NCBI RefSeq assembly: GCF_018294505.1
Contig: NC_057802.1
Coordinates: 313,958,209 to 314,022,208, forward strand
Direction: 5' to 3'
DNA: 64,000 nt
Source of the DNA: Triticum aestivum
Taxonomy: Eukaryota; Streptophyta; Magnoliopsida; Poales; Poaceae
Shown here piece after piece: positions 32,455-44,793 of this stretch. The first letter of the stretch is position 1, and every line of letters begins with the position of its first letter. Both the position numbers and the translations under genes were made by a program. Below the pieces are notes generated by a model that was not told the origin of the DNA, made no database searches, and was given only the letters and a program-made list of their open reading frames with translations.

Positions 32455-35400
32455 GCATCCCCAAGCTTAATTCCTACTCGTCCCCGAGTAGGTAAATGAT
32501 AAAAGAAATAATTTATGAAGTGTGAATGCTAGCAAAGTGCATAAGTTTGATCAATGATAATTTCAATCACTTTTCCAAGCATCATAACAACAACTCTTTC
32601 TCATAAAACTTATCATGATAAAGTAGCAATTGAAAATGGAATTTTTGTTGTGGAATGCTAGCTATCATATTCATCATAAACTCCTTTCTTCTGTAGCATG
32701 GATATTTGGACTTTTATATGGTTCAAAGCAATAGTCTAGTTTTGACATGAGGACTTTAATACTCAAGCATACCAACAAGCAACCATGTCTTTCAAAATAT
32801 CAACGCTAAAATAAGTTATCCCTGGCCCATCATGCTCAATCATTGATCCATTCATGAAACATACTCGCATATTAGCTACACCCAATGCTCAAGTACGATC
32901 ATAGTGCCTCCTAGTTGGTGCTTTATAAGAGAAGGTGGAGACTCAAATTAAAAATAAAAATTGCATAAATTAAAAGAAAGTCCCTTTGCAGAGGGAAGTA
33001 GGGATTTGTAGAGGTACCAGAGCTCAAAGCGAAAATTGAGAGATAAAAGACATTTTGAGAGGCATACTTATCCCACCAACGAAAACGACTTAGAGCTCCC
33101 AACACTTTCTGTGCTAGATATATCATAAGCGGTTCCCAAACAGAAAATAAACCTTATTCCTTTTTCCACCATACTTTCGCTTTCCATGGCTAACCGTATC
33201 CATGGGTGCCCTCCATACCAACACTTTCCAAGGAATTTATTATTTGACAACATAAAGTAAATTCATTTTTCATTTCGGGACTGGGCATCCTTAATACCTT
33301 TGCCTTACTCTCGTGCAATGACAAGTAAATAAAGACTCATCATGAGAATAACACATCTAGCATGGAAAATAGTAGCCACCGCTCACCACTTCGCGAGCGG
33401 TACGAGCACACAAAAGAGAAATTTATTTTGAAAATTAGAGATGCACATACAAATTTTCTTAGAACGGCAAAATAATACCGCATATAGGTAGATATAGTGG
33501 ACTCATGTGGCAAAACTGGTTTAAAGGATTTTGGATGCACAAGTAGTGATCATACTTAGTGAAAAATGAAGGCTAGCAAAATATTGAGAAGCGAACAACC
33601 AAGAAACGAATAATCTCATAAGCGAACATTGAGCATAATTAACATGAATAATGCACTACAAGTAGGATATAATTTGATTGCACAACTATTGACTTTCGTG
33701 CTTGCATAGGGAATCACAAACCTTAACACCAATATTCTTACTAAGGCATAATTACTCATCAACATGACTCACATATCACATCATCATATCTCAGAACTAT
33801 TACGAGTAATCAAGTTTATTTTGTCCAATGATCTTCATGAAACTTTTTATTATATCCTTCTGGGATATATATCACTTTGGGACCAATTTTCATGTGTTGC
33901 TTTTGATAAGCTCAAACAAATATAAGTGACGATCAAGAGCATAATATTTCTTTCTCTCAAATTAATTTAAGTGAAGCAAGAGAGAATTTCTTCAAAAATA
34001 CTAAAGCACACCAGGCTCAAAAAGATATAAGTGAATCACTAGAGCAATTCCATAGAAAAGAGATTCGTTGACGGGATGTGAGTGCCGCTTACCTAGCCTC
34101 CCTGTCAACTATTTGAGGACTCTATTTTATTTAAAAACTTTCAGATATAAGTATTTTATTAAAACAGCAAGTAAAACAAAAATAGAACGACATTCTAAGA
34201 ATAGCACAACTCATGTGAAGAAGCAAAAACTTAGGCTCAATCGATACTTACCGATAATTGTTGAAGAAGAAAGGTGGGATGCCTACCGGGCATCCCCAAG
34301 CTTAGATGCTTGAGACTTCTTGAAATATTATCTTGGGATGGCTTGGGCATCCCCAAGCTTGAGCTTTTGTGTCTTCTTAATTCCTTTTATTTCACGGTTT
34401 CCCTAAATCTTAAAAACTTCACCCACACAAAACTCAACAAGAACTCGGGAGATAAGTTAGTATAAACCAATGCAAAAAACTTATCATTCTCTACTGTAGA
34501 AAATCACTAAAATTATTATTCAACATTGCATATTAAATGCCTCTGCATATTTAATACTCCCATCCTCAAATAGAATCATTAAACAAGCAAACATATGCAA
34601 ACAATGCAAACAAAACAGCAATCTGCCAAAACGGTACAATTTGTAAAGAATGCAATATTTATCATACTTCCCTAACTCCAAAAATTCTGAAAAAAATTAC
34701 CACACCGTAGAAAATTTATCAGAGATTATTTTGCAAAAAGTTTCAGCATTTTTATCACATTCTGACTTTTCTAAACTTTCTGTTTTGAAACAGCAACATG
34801 TAGACTTGCAAAATAAGCATAGTAAAGGCTATCAATGCCACTTTTATTGAAATAAAAGATGCAAAACATTATTCTAAATAACAGCAAGAAAATCCTAACA
34901 AACTAAATTGATGCTCCAAGCAAAACACATATCATGTGACGAATGCAAACATAGCTTCGAGTGAGGTTACCGATAATGTTGGAGACGAAAGAGGGGATGC
35001 CTTCCCGGGCATCCCCAAGCTTAGTTGCCTGGATCTTCCTTGAATATTAACTTGGTGTGCCTTGGGCATCCCCAATCTTAGGCTCTGGTCACTCCTTATT
35101 CTCCACATATCGACATCTCACCCAAAACTTGAAAACTTTAATCACACAAAACTTAACGGAACTTTGTGAGATAGACTAGTATGATAAAGAGCAAACCATT
35201 TCAGTTTTGGTACTGTCAAAGACAAGACTCATAATTGTTATCACAGAATTCCTACTGTAGCATATCATTTCCACAATTTATATTGAGCAATATAATCCAT
35301 GGAATAGAAAACAAGCAAACTATGCATTGAAAACAGAATCTGTCAAAAACAGAACAGTCTGTAGTAATCTGTACTAAAACCATACTTCTGCTACTCCAAA

Positions 35401-36284
35401 AATTATGAAAAAATTCGGACCACGTGAGAAATTTTTATATTAATCTTCTTCAAAAAGAATCAACTCAAAATCACTCATATGGTAAAAATAATAATTATTT
35501 TCGTGAGCGCAAAAGTTTCTGTTCTTCAGAAAGATCAAATCAACTATCACCCAACATGATCCAAGGTTTTACTTGGAACTTTATTGAAATAAAAGCAATA
35601 AAACATGATCAATACAGTAGCACAATCATGCAAACACACCAAAAAACAGTAGGTAAAAGTGTTGGGTTGTCTCCCAACAAGCGCTTTTCTTTAATGCCTT
35701 TTAGCTAGGCAAGATGATTTCAATGATGCTCGCATAAAAGATAAGAATTGAAACATAAAGAAAGCATCATGAAGCATATGACTAGGACATTTAAGACTAA
35801 CCCACTTCCTATGCATAGGGATTTTGTGAGCAAATAATTTATGGGAGCAAGAATCAACTAGCATAGGAAGGCAAAACAAGCACAACTTCAAAACTTTCAA
35901 CATAAAGAGAGGAATTTTGATATTATTGCAATTCCTACAAGCATATGCTCCTCCCTCGTAATATTTTTCAGTGGCATCATGAATGAATTCAACAATATAA
36001 CTATCACATAAAGCATTCTTTTCATGATCCATAAGCAGAGAAAATTTATTACTCTCCACACAAGCAAATTTATTCTCATCAATAGTAGTGGGGCAAACTC
36101 AACAAAATAACTATCATGTGATTGAAAATTAAAATCATGATGACAAGTTTCATGGTTATCATTATTCAATATAGCATACATGTCATCACCATAATCATCA
36201 TAGATAGGAAGCTTGCTTTCTTCATAATAAATTTTCTCATAAAAACTTGGGGGCTAAAAATATCATCTTCATCAAACGTAACAT
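32455..36284 (-). repeat. S internal region with tandem modules and polypurine-like motifs
   Basis: No gene. The motif gcatccccaagctta (minus strand TAAGCTTGGGGATGC, the polypurine tract at the LTR edge 32455-32469) recurs at 34290-34304, 34347-34360, 35009-35023 and 35066-35080 (one mismatch). It recurs again beyond C at 44795-44809. The two pairs are exactly 719 bp apart and the sequence between them is alignable, so this is a diverged tandem duplication. Confidence 0.75.
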
Positions 36285-36757
36285 TGAGGGAGTCCTGGAT
36301 TAGGGGGTCCTCGGGCGTCCGGCCTATTAGCCATGGGCCGGACTGATGGGCTGTGACGAAGACTGAAGACTGCACCCGTGTCCGGATAGGACTCTCCTTG
36401 GCGTGGAAGGCAAGCTTGGCGACCGAATATGTAGATTCTTTCCTTTGTAACCGACCTTGTGTAACCCTAGATCCTCCCAGTGTCTATATAAACCGGAGGA
36501 CTTAGTCCGGAAGGATATACTCATTACCATAGTCATACAGGCTAGACTTCTAGGGTATAGCCATCACGATCTCGTGGTAGATCAACTCTTGTAATACTCA
36601 TATCCATCAAGATCAATCAAGCAGGAAGTAGGGTATTACCTCCATAGAGAGGGCCCGAACCTGGGTAAACATCGTGTCCCCTGTCTCCTGTTACCATCGA
36701 CCTTAGACGCACAGTTCGGGACCCCCTACCCGAGATCCACCGGTTTTGACACCGACA
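36285..36757 (+). repeat. C 5' LTR
   Basis: 473 bp, TGAGGGAGTCCTGG to TTTGACACCGACA. TATATAAA lies at 36485-36492. Confidence 0.88.
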
Positions 36758-36758
36758 T

Positions 36759-36776
36759 TGGTGCTTTCATTGAGAG
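36759..36776 (+). other. C primer binding site
   Basis: TGGTGCTTTCATTGAGAG, one base after the LTR. This starts with TGG as primer sites do; the tRNA is not assigned. Confidence 0.6.
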
Positions 36777-36804
36777 TTCCACTGTGCCGTCCTCAAAAGG
36801 TTCG

Positions 36805-39300
36805 ATGGCCCCTTTAATCGTCAACAATGACGCTGTCCAAGGAGAAACCTTCCTCCCCGGACAGATCTTCGTGTTCGGTGGCTTCACACCGCGGGCCAAC
36901 TCGTTTGGCCACCTGGAGCAGATCGATAGCTACGCCCCTGGCCATCAGGTCAGATTTGGGAGCTTGAATTACGTTGCGGACATCCATGGAGATTTGATCT
37001 TCGCCGGATTCAAGACCGCGGCGACCGCCCCTGGTCACCTTGACGAACATGACCTAAATCTGTCATCAGACCGCATCCAGGAGATAGCTCCTGCGACCAC
37101 TCTGGCCTTAGATCCAGAGCACACTGCGGCATCCAAGGAGTGGAGGCTCGACCCCACCACGGAGGCCACAGATTCCCCGGCGTTGGAGCTGCACATGGAC
37201 TTAACCTCAGACAATATCTGTGTCACCGGAATTCCGGACTCGTCTATGGTTATAAGTTCCAAACCATGTGAGCCCGCGGACGCCGAACTTGATCGCTCAT
37301 CGATCTTCGAATTCAGCACCGCAGACATCTTCCAGCACTCGCCTTTGGGCGATATGGTAAACTCATTAAAGAGCCTGTCCTTGGCGGGGGACTCACAGCC
37401 GAACTCTGTCCGGTTTGGACTAGGGGCTGATGATCGAGAATTTTGCTTCCCACCCGCCACCCACTTCATAGCCACCATCGAGGATTTAACCTACATGCTT
37501 GACTATGGCTCCGAAGACATCGCCAATATGGACGACGATGCCGACAAGGAGCAAGGCCAAAACCCGCCATTCACTCGAAGACGGACGGCCACTTCTTCCT
37601 ACGACGTATACATGGTGGACACGCCTGGAAAAATTAACAGCGATGACAAAGAGGATCCAGTTGAGGATAAACCTCCTGAGAGACAGCCCAAGCGCTAGCT
37701 TCCCCGACGCCGCTCTAAGTCACGTCGTTCCAAAGACTGCAGTACGGGCACCGAAAAAATAATACTCCGGACGATGCCGAAAACAATGAAGACCCCGTCA
37801 AGGTAACCTCCGAACAGGGGAACGGGAAAATGAGCAAGTTAGCCCTGATGAACAGGCCATACACGGAGACTCGGAGGACAATAATTATCTTCCGCTCTCC
37901 GAGGAAGAGGAGAGCCTCGGCAACGAGGATTTCATCGTGCCTGAGGAACCTCTTGAGCAGGAGCGCTTCAAACACCGGCTAATAGCCACTGCAAGGAGCC
38001 TGAAAAAGAAGCAGCTGCAGCTTCAAGCGGACCAAGATATGCTCAATGATAGATGGACCAAAGTCCTGGCCGCCGAAGAATACGGCCTTAGTGGCCCAGC
38101 CAAAAGCTACCCGAAGCGTAGATTGCTACCTCAGTTCGATGACGAGGCACTGGAGCCCGTACCACCATCACACAATGCGGCAAGCCAACCACAATTTGGT
38201 CCGGATAAAGAGACAACTCAAGCCAAACACCAGACCGCCCTACCTCACCGTAAAGGCAAGAATAAAACAGCTTGGGGTGGCACGTACGACCTTCGACAGG
38301 ACTTGGATAGTAGAGCAGGACACGCAAGATCGATCTACGGATCGCGAGGACATGCCTCGACACGCGACGACGGCTACCTATTCGGACGTGACAAACCTAG
38401 CCACGCCCGGGCTGAAAACTGCAAACGGACTCCATCGGAGGTACGTCGCAGTGTGGCCCAACATAGAGGCGCCGCACACCCTCTTTGCTTCACAGACAAA
38501 GTAATGGAGCATGAATTCCCAGACGGGTTCAAACCCATGAATATCGAATCATACGACGGAACAACGGATCCCGCGGTATGGATCGAGGACTTCCTCCTCC
38601 ATATCCACATGGCCCGCGAAGATGACCTTCATGCCATCAAATACCTACCACTAAAACTCAAAGGACCAGCTCGGTACTGGTTAAACAGTCTGCCGGAAAA
38701 TTCTATTGGCAGCTGGGAAGATTTGGAAGACGCCTTTCGCGACAACTTCCAAGGAACATATGTCCGGCTACCGGACGCCGTTGACTTCAGTCACATTGTC
38801 CAGCAGCCCGGAGAGTCAGCCAGGAAGCTCTAGACTAGGTTCTTAGTTAAAAAGAACCAAATCGTCGACTGTCCGGGCGCGGAAGCCCTTGCGGCCTTCA
38901 AACACAGAGTCCGGGATGAATGGCTTGCGCGCCACCTCGGTCAAGAAGGACCTAAATCCATGACAGCCCTTACCGCTCTAATGACTCGCTTTTGCGCGGG
39001 AGAAGACAGCTGGCTCGCTCGTAGAAGCAACAACGCCAGCGACTCGGGCACTTCCGAAATCTGAGACGGCAATGGCAAGCCACGACGAAGCAAACACAAC
39101 AGACGCAATGATAATGAAAGATCACGCGACACAACGGTCAACGCCGGATTCAGCAATCCAAAATCCGGTCAACGGAAAAAGCCATTCAAGGCGAACCGAG
39201 ACGGACCATCCAACCTAGACAGGATACTGGACCGACCCTGCTAGATTCACGGCCACCCCGATAAACCAGCTAATCATACCAACAGAAGCTGTTGGGTCTT
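36805..39300 (+). pseudogene. gag: C gag, broken
   Basis: ATG 36805 follows the LTR and primer site. The first frame runs to a stop at 37696-37698 with an acidic, low-complexity N-terminal region. After a frameshift the second frame (37937-38833) holds a Lys/Gln-rich segment and the capsid domain (YLPLKLKGPARYWLNSLP, then NFQGTYVRLP and QQPGES). A TAG at 38831-38833 interrupts a place where a tryptophan is plausible. The frame goes on with more stops to a Cys/His knuckle (IHGHPDKPANHTNRSC, whose first cysteine precedes a stop) near 39235-39290. Nothing like protease or RT follows. Confidence 0.85.
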
Positions 39301-40673
39301 CAAGCAGGCCGGCAAGCTCAACGCCGAACACAAGGGGAGGAGGCCGTCAGGCGATAGGGACGACGGAGTGGTTCACTAGAAAAATACCGGGGTCAGAAGA
39401 AATTTCCCCCTGAGGATCGATCAATCCTGGAGCGGAAATAACAGTTCGGCTTCTGCCGCCCACCTCATATACCCGCAAAATTTGTACCGCGCATACATCA
39501 CTACGCACTTAAGATACCATGGGCATTGGCGGAAGCACAATACGGACAAGCCTGCAAGCACTCCCGTAACATTTTTATCTACATTCCTTTCCCTTTCTTC
39601 ATTATCTCTTAAAAACAGGTGGCGCAAAGGACAAGCATCTAAAACTGACTCTGTTGGAGTTCGGATCCGTACACTCACCTACGGGGCTACTTCCGTCAAG
39701 GATTCCCCTCGCCAAGGATAGGCGGCGCAGACGTGCGACAGGAGGTCCAAAATAACTTTTTGTAGACCGCACTCTTTATTTCGAGCCTATAACATGCCTT
39801 TTTCCTCCGCCTTCGACCCCGGGCATGTCAAATAGCCAGGGTTGTGGCCTTTATATATATCAAGTAATCATTGGCATATCGCTCAGGTCCCAGTAAACAT
39901 TATCCGAATTAATCATCCGTGTATTTTCGCAAATGAATATGCCTCCTATGGTTATTTCATAGATATACCCCAGCTCAACCTGCCAGGGGCTCGGTATGGG
40001 AACAAATGAGTTGCCAACAAAGTCCGAACAGCTTTACAGCGTACTTCGGCGTCGCGAGTTTGGCCTTATATGCATCAGCTCCGAATCATGTCTTGGGTCA
40101 ATGGTTGGGTTGCCCGGCTCCTGTGCTTGCTACCTTACGTTCCGCTCTATTGGCTAGGGTAGTAAGGGAGAACTACTGTGATTGTGCTTCTGGTTCATCT
40201 GGTCAAGCACCTCAGTAGAGAAAGCCAAAACTGACTGTCATGATGCTGCGAGAGCTGGTCAACCACTCGATGACTTATCGGAATCTGTCGCGATTCCCTC
40301 TGTATCACACGAAGGACCTCTTTTTTCTTCAGGTCATATATGTAACGCACCATATTGGAATAAGTCGTACACATACCAGGGGCTATATCGTAGTCCCCCT
40401 ATAAAACTCCTATGGCTAAGTGAAAGTGTTAACGCCCTATAGTCTAATTGCCTGGTTCGCCGCATTATCACCTCCTTCATGGACCAAGACGTTGGATCAA
40501 GAGTGATTAAATGCTTTTCCGAACACCCCCGTACCTCCTACGAGGGGGCTGAAGCCGACGACTGGAAAACTTTCAGATTATATTAAAACGGCCGCATAGG
40601 AGGAACACAAGCTTTCGAGCAAAAAATAAAAATAGATTAACTATAAAATTGTCTTCTACAATTCCCATACATC
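39301..40673. other. C spacer, non-coding
   Basis: About 1.4 kb between the ends of convergent gag and antisense genes. Only short frames, no recognised motif. In an autonomous gypsy element pol would be here. Confidence 0.6.
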
Positions 40674-41548
40674 TCACTCGAACATTATGTCTTTCGAGCA
40701 TTGACCCTCTATTAAGCGGGCGGCCTCCAAGACGTCTTCAAAGTAATGCTCCGGTGCGTAACGGTCCTCGCCCTTGGGTGGACTCTTCGCCGCAATATCA
40801 ATGTCCTTCATCTTCCCCCAGAATGTCTTGACTCGGGCAAAGGCCATCCGTGCACCCTCAATGCACACCGACCGCTTCACAGCGTCGATACGTGGCACCG
40901 CATCAACAAGCCGCTGCACCAAGCCGAAGTAGCTATTCGGAACAGGCTCAGTTGGCCACAACCGGATTATGACGTTCTTCATGGCAGAGCCGGATATCCT
41001 ATGAAGCTCGGCCCATTGGGACATCTGTTCATTCAGCAACAGAGGGCGCTTTGATGCGCCAAATTGTGACCAGAAAAGCTTCTCCGTCGCATACCCCTCT
41101 CGCGCTTGGTAAAACTGCGCCACATCGGAAGAACTCTTCGGCAAGTCTAAAAACTCGTCCGGAGAACTCCACACTTGGTTAAGCTGAGCATAGTTCGGAT
41201 CGCCGAACTTAGTCTGTAGCAAAAAGGGCTTACCGGTCGCAATCTCCCCAGCTTGCCGGATCTCCTCACGGGCTGCTCTGGATTCAGACCGCGCTTCTCT
41301 CGCCTCTCGTAAGGCCTTGTCAAGTTCAGCCGTCTTGGCTTCATTCTCCTTCTCAAGAAATACACAGCGGCTAGCAGCGTTTTTTAATTCGAGCGCCATC
41401 GTGGATATCTTCTCCTCGTCTTGGCGCCGAGGAGCTTGTTCGGCTTTTAGCTCCGCTGATGCCTTTTCAGCAGCCGCATTACTAAACAGGGCCTGCTCCT
41501 TGGCCCGGGCCAGCTCCGCCCGAAGAATTTCAACGGCGGCAGCACCAT

Positions 41549-41636
41549 CTGCAGCCATGCATATTCCAGTATATAATTTTCAGCGTCATGCTTATATCAC
41601 AGAAATATATGTGAAGGGACTACCCTGAATACATAC
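41549..41636 (-). other. Intron in C antisense gene (88 nt)
   Basis: Minus strand CAAG|GTATGT ... GGCTGCAG|ATGGTG. Phase 1: G plus AT restores a codon and joins RLDESQ to DGAAAVEIL. Confidence 0.75.
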
Positions 41637-42375
41637 CTTGCGACTCGTCAAGACGCATATTGATTAACGCAATATCATCCCCTGCCACATCAAGCTTCCG
41701 CTGCAGCTCAGCAATATCTGTAGTTTGGGAAGTAGCCAGGGGGAAGCAACCTATGTTCAAGTTAATCAGATTAGTCCTTGGATATTTCTTCTTGATCCTC
41801 CGTTCGCCTCCCATGGGAAGCCAACCCGAGTCTCAGGGGCTACTACCTATACATAGGTGCATCTTTGCAAATAAAATATAGTTGAAAACATTACATCCCA
41901 AACCTCGAAGCCTTTTAGCAGGCTCATGAAGGCCTCATTCAATCCGCTCTTCGCGGACAGAATCTTCTCAACCACCGTACCCATTAAGGTACCCCGTTCC
42001 CCCAAGACAGATGCTTTTCGCAGCATATCCCGCAATATATCCGGCGCCGCCGGGTCTCCGGAAGCCGCTCTAGGAGCACGACCATCCTTTGAAGGAACTC
42101 GTTCGCTCGTATCCAGAATCATCCCTGGCTGAAAACCAGACAATCCGGGGCCTTCGTTATTGGCCCCCGAATCCCGGACGATCGGAGGTCCACCTTCGGG
42201 TACTGCCTCTTTCATTCCCTGCACGGCTTGTTGATCAAGAAAAACCCTCCGAGATGACACTTCGGAGTCGTCCGCCTTATTGGGCGAGGAGGTCGGGGGA
42301 GGCATCTCGCTTTCCATCATCTCTGGGAGGAGATCTCCCAAAGAAGAGGATTGCCCAGAAAAACTCTGTGCCGCA

Positions 42376-42458
42376 CTGTAAAAATACACAGGCACGTTAA
42401 GTATCTCCGGTAACAGGAAAGGAGCGGGACGCTATCAAAGCACCCCGGATTCACTTAC
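42376..42458 (-). other. Intron in C antisense gene (83 nt)
   Basis: Minus strand CC|GTAAGTG ... TTTTTACAG|TGCGG. Phase 2: CC plus T makes Pro and continues AAQSFSGQ in the open frame of the next exon. Unspliced, the frame stops inside the donor (TAA). Confidence 0.75.
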
Positions 42459-42844
42459 GGTTTGGTTGAGGGCTTTTCCTCATGTTGGAGCTGTTTCACG
42501 GCGTCGCCTTCCAATCCCGAGCCGCTCGACGGTGGCATCTTGCCCCTCTTAGGAGACCGCCCCTCCCAACCTTCGGAGGCGGCCCTTTTCCTCCTGAATG
42601 GAGAAGGAATACTAGCTTCTTTTTCACCTTTGTCTTCAGGCGAGGAAATGTTGATTTCTCCGGGCTTAGTATCTAACTTACCTCCGGAACGAAGGTCATC
42701 CCGGGTCTTCTCACTCTCCACCTTGCCCTCCCCTGTCGGCGCCTGGTACGGGGCCGGTGCCAGCATCCTTGTTAACACAGGGTCTGCTGAGTCTTCGGGA
42801 AGAGGGGCCGGACACCTAATCCGTTCCGCTTTATTTATCCAGCC

Positions 42845-42919
42845 CTAGAAAAAGATGGTTTGCTCAATGTCTTACCACAGGATATCTGATTATAAGGTGT
42901 TCGGCGGACGAGTACTTAC
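42845..42919 (-). other. Intron in C antisense gene (75 nt)
   Basis: Minus strand G|GTAAGTAC ... TTTTTCTAG|GGCTGG. The next exon is open from its first codon (GWINKAER). The frame of the exon before it is damaged, so phase cannot be tested on that side. Confidence 0.65.
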
Positions 42920-43888
42920 CGGGGTGTCCGGATGGTTACAGTCTAGGCCGGTATCTTCAGTGGTGTCCGACCATTGTTTTCGTTTCCCGAAGAATAATTT
43001 CCACATTCCTTCGTGCGTAGTGCCGAAGAAGTGCTGAAGAGTCTGTGGCCCTTCTGGGTTAAACTCCCACAGGCGGAGAGGCCGTCGCTGGCACGGCAGG
43101 GTCCGGCGGACTAGCATTACCTGAATAACGTTGACAATATCGATATCCTTCTCAATAAGGCTTCAGATGCGACTTTGCAGAGTCCGCACCTCGTCAACTG
43201 ATCCCCAGTCCAACCCCTTGTTAATCCATGATGCAAGCTGAATTGGGGGGCTGGATCAAAACGCAAGCGCAGCTGCCCACTTGGAACCACGGGGCTCGGT
43301 GATATAGAACCACTCCTGCTGCCATAAGTCGGGAGATTCTTTGAAAGATCCTTTTAGCCAGATAGCGCTGGTAAGCTTGCTCACGGAAGCACCACCGCAC
43401 TCTGCCTGCTCTCCCTCTATCATTTGCGGTTTCACATTGAAGTTCTTGAGCCACAAGCCGAAGTGAGGAGGAGTTTGGAGGAAGGCTTCACACGTGACTA
43501 TAGACGCCGAGATGAGAAGAACAGAGTTCGGGGCGAGATCGTGAAAATCTAATCCATAATAGAACATGGGCCCCCCGACAAAGGGATTGAGGGCGAACCC
43601 TAACCCTTGGAGGAAGTGAGAAACGAGCATGACCCTCTCGCCGGATCTGGGGGTAGGGATAACCTGCCCCTCCGCGGGAAGCCGATGGAGGATTTCTGCG
43701 GTCAGGTATCTTGCCGCCCGAAGCTTCGCGATATCCTCCTCTATGACAGAAGAAGCCACCCACCGGCCTTGACGGCCGGATCCGGACATGACTGAGGCTT
43801 ACGGAGGGCGAAACCTGGGTGTTGAAACTCGAGGTAGTAAGAGTCGAGGAAGAAGCAAGCGTGGAGAGGAAAGGCGGGTCTGTGCCCC

Positions 43889-43896
43889 TTTATAAA
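43889..43896 (-). promoter_or_regulatory. TATA box for C antisense gene
   Basis: The minus strand reads CCTTTATAAAGGGG, about 100 bp before the antisense ATG, inside the element and outside the LTR. Confidence 0.65.
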
Positions 43897-43899
43897 GGC

Positions 43900-44317
43900 T
43901 GAGAATATCGAACGCCTCCTCCCGGGCCTTAAAATTTTGCCTATTACCAAGGAGTTGTGCCCTAAGGACGGTTGGGTTACCCACGTCTGTGTCGATAAAA
44001 GAATCCCTTAATAAGGGGACACGATCTCTGCTGGGATAAGACGTGTCAATGACAACCGCGTTTCGGAACATGGGCGAAACAACGGTTCGAAATAATGACC
44101 GGGCCAACATGATGTCATATTCTAAAAGTTGCCAGAAGATTGGACTTATAAATTATTATGCCCTCTATGGAAGTAAATGCTGCTCATACTACCGAGCCGA
44201 ACTCGATTGTTCGAAGACCATTGTGAAGTATCCGGAAGTAAGGAAACCCGCCTTGCAATGCCGAAGACAAATCTGTGCGCCGGACTCCTCGTCATTGAAG
44301 CCAGGTTCAGGGGCTAC
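43900..44317. other. C internal end, non-coding
   Basis: Upstream of the antisense promoter up to the 3' LTR. No gene seen. The tract aggttcaggggctac (ending 44317) is the likely polypurine tract. Confidence 0.5.
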
Positions 44318-44793
44318 TGAGGGAGTCCTGGATTAGGGGGTCCTCGGGTGTCCGGCCTGTTAGCCATGGGCCGGACTGATGGGCTGTGAAGATACGAAGA
44401 CCAAAGACTGCACCCGTGTCCGGATAGGACTCTCCTTGGCGTGGAAGGCAATCTTGGCGACCGAATATGTAGATTCTTTCCTTTGTAACCAACCTTGTGT
44501 AACCCTAGATCCTCCCAGTGTCTATAAACCGGAGGACTTAGTCCGGAAGGATATACTCATTACCATAGTCATACAGGCTAGACTTCTAGGGTTTAGCCAT
44601 CACGATCTCATGGTAGATCAACTCTTGTAATACTCATATTCATCAAGATCAATCAAGCAGGAAGTAGGGTATTACCGCCATAGAGAGGGCCCGGACCTGG
44701 GTAAACATTGTGTCCCCTGTCTCCTGTTACCATCGACCTTAGACGCACAGTTCGGGACCCCCTACCCGACATCCGCCGGTTTTGACACCGACA
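44318..44793 (+). repeat. C 3' LTR
   Basis: 476 bp, matching 36285-36757. The TATA is shortened here (TATAAA, 44523-44528, where the 5' copy has TATATAAA). Confidence 0.88.

Larger units (their letters stand above)
40674..43789 (-). pseudogene. C antisense gene: PF04195-like, several introns, coiled coil
   Basis: ATG at 43789 with a TATA box about 100 bp upstream. Exon 1 (to about 43256) has the PF04195-like domain: LRAARYLTAEILHRLP, PRSGERVMLVSHFLQGL, YYGLDFHDLAPNSVLL and a WFYITEP segment. Introns with good borders lie at 42845-42919, 42376-42458 and 41549-41636; the last two rejoin the frame exactly. Another, less clear, lies between about 41890 and 41715. Middle exons are Ser/Pro/Glu-rich with a basic patch (FRRKRAASEG, SPKRGK) that could be a nuclear signal. 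The last exon (41548-40674) is a coiled coil (ELARAKEQALFSNAAAEKAS ...) followed by a helical part ending KDIMFE. Frameshifts between exons 1 and 3 probably break it. Function unknown. Confidence 0.78.
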
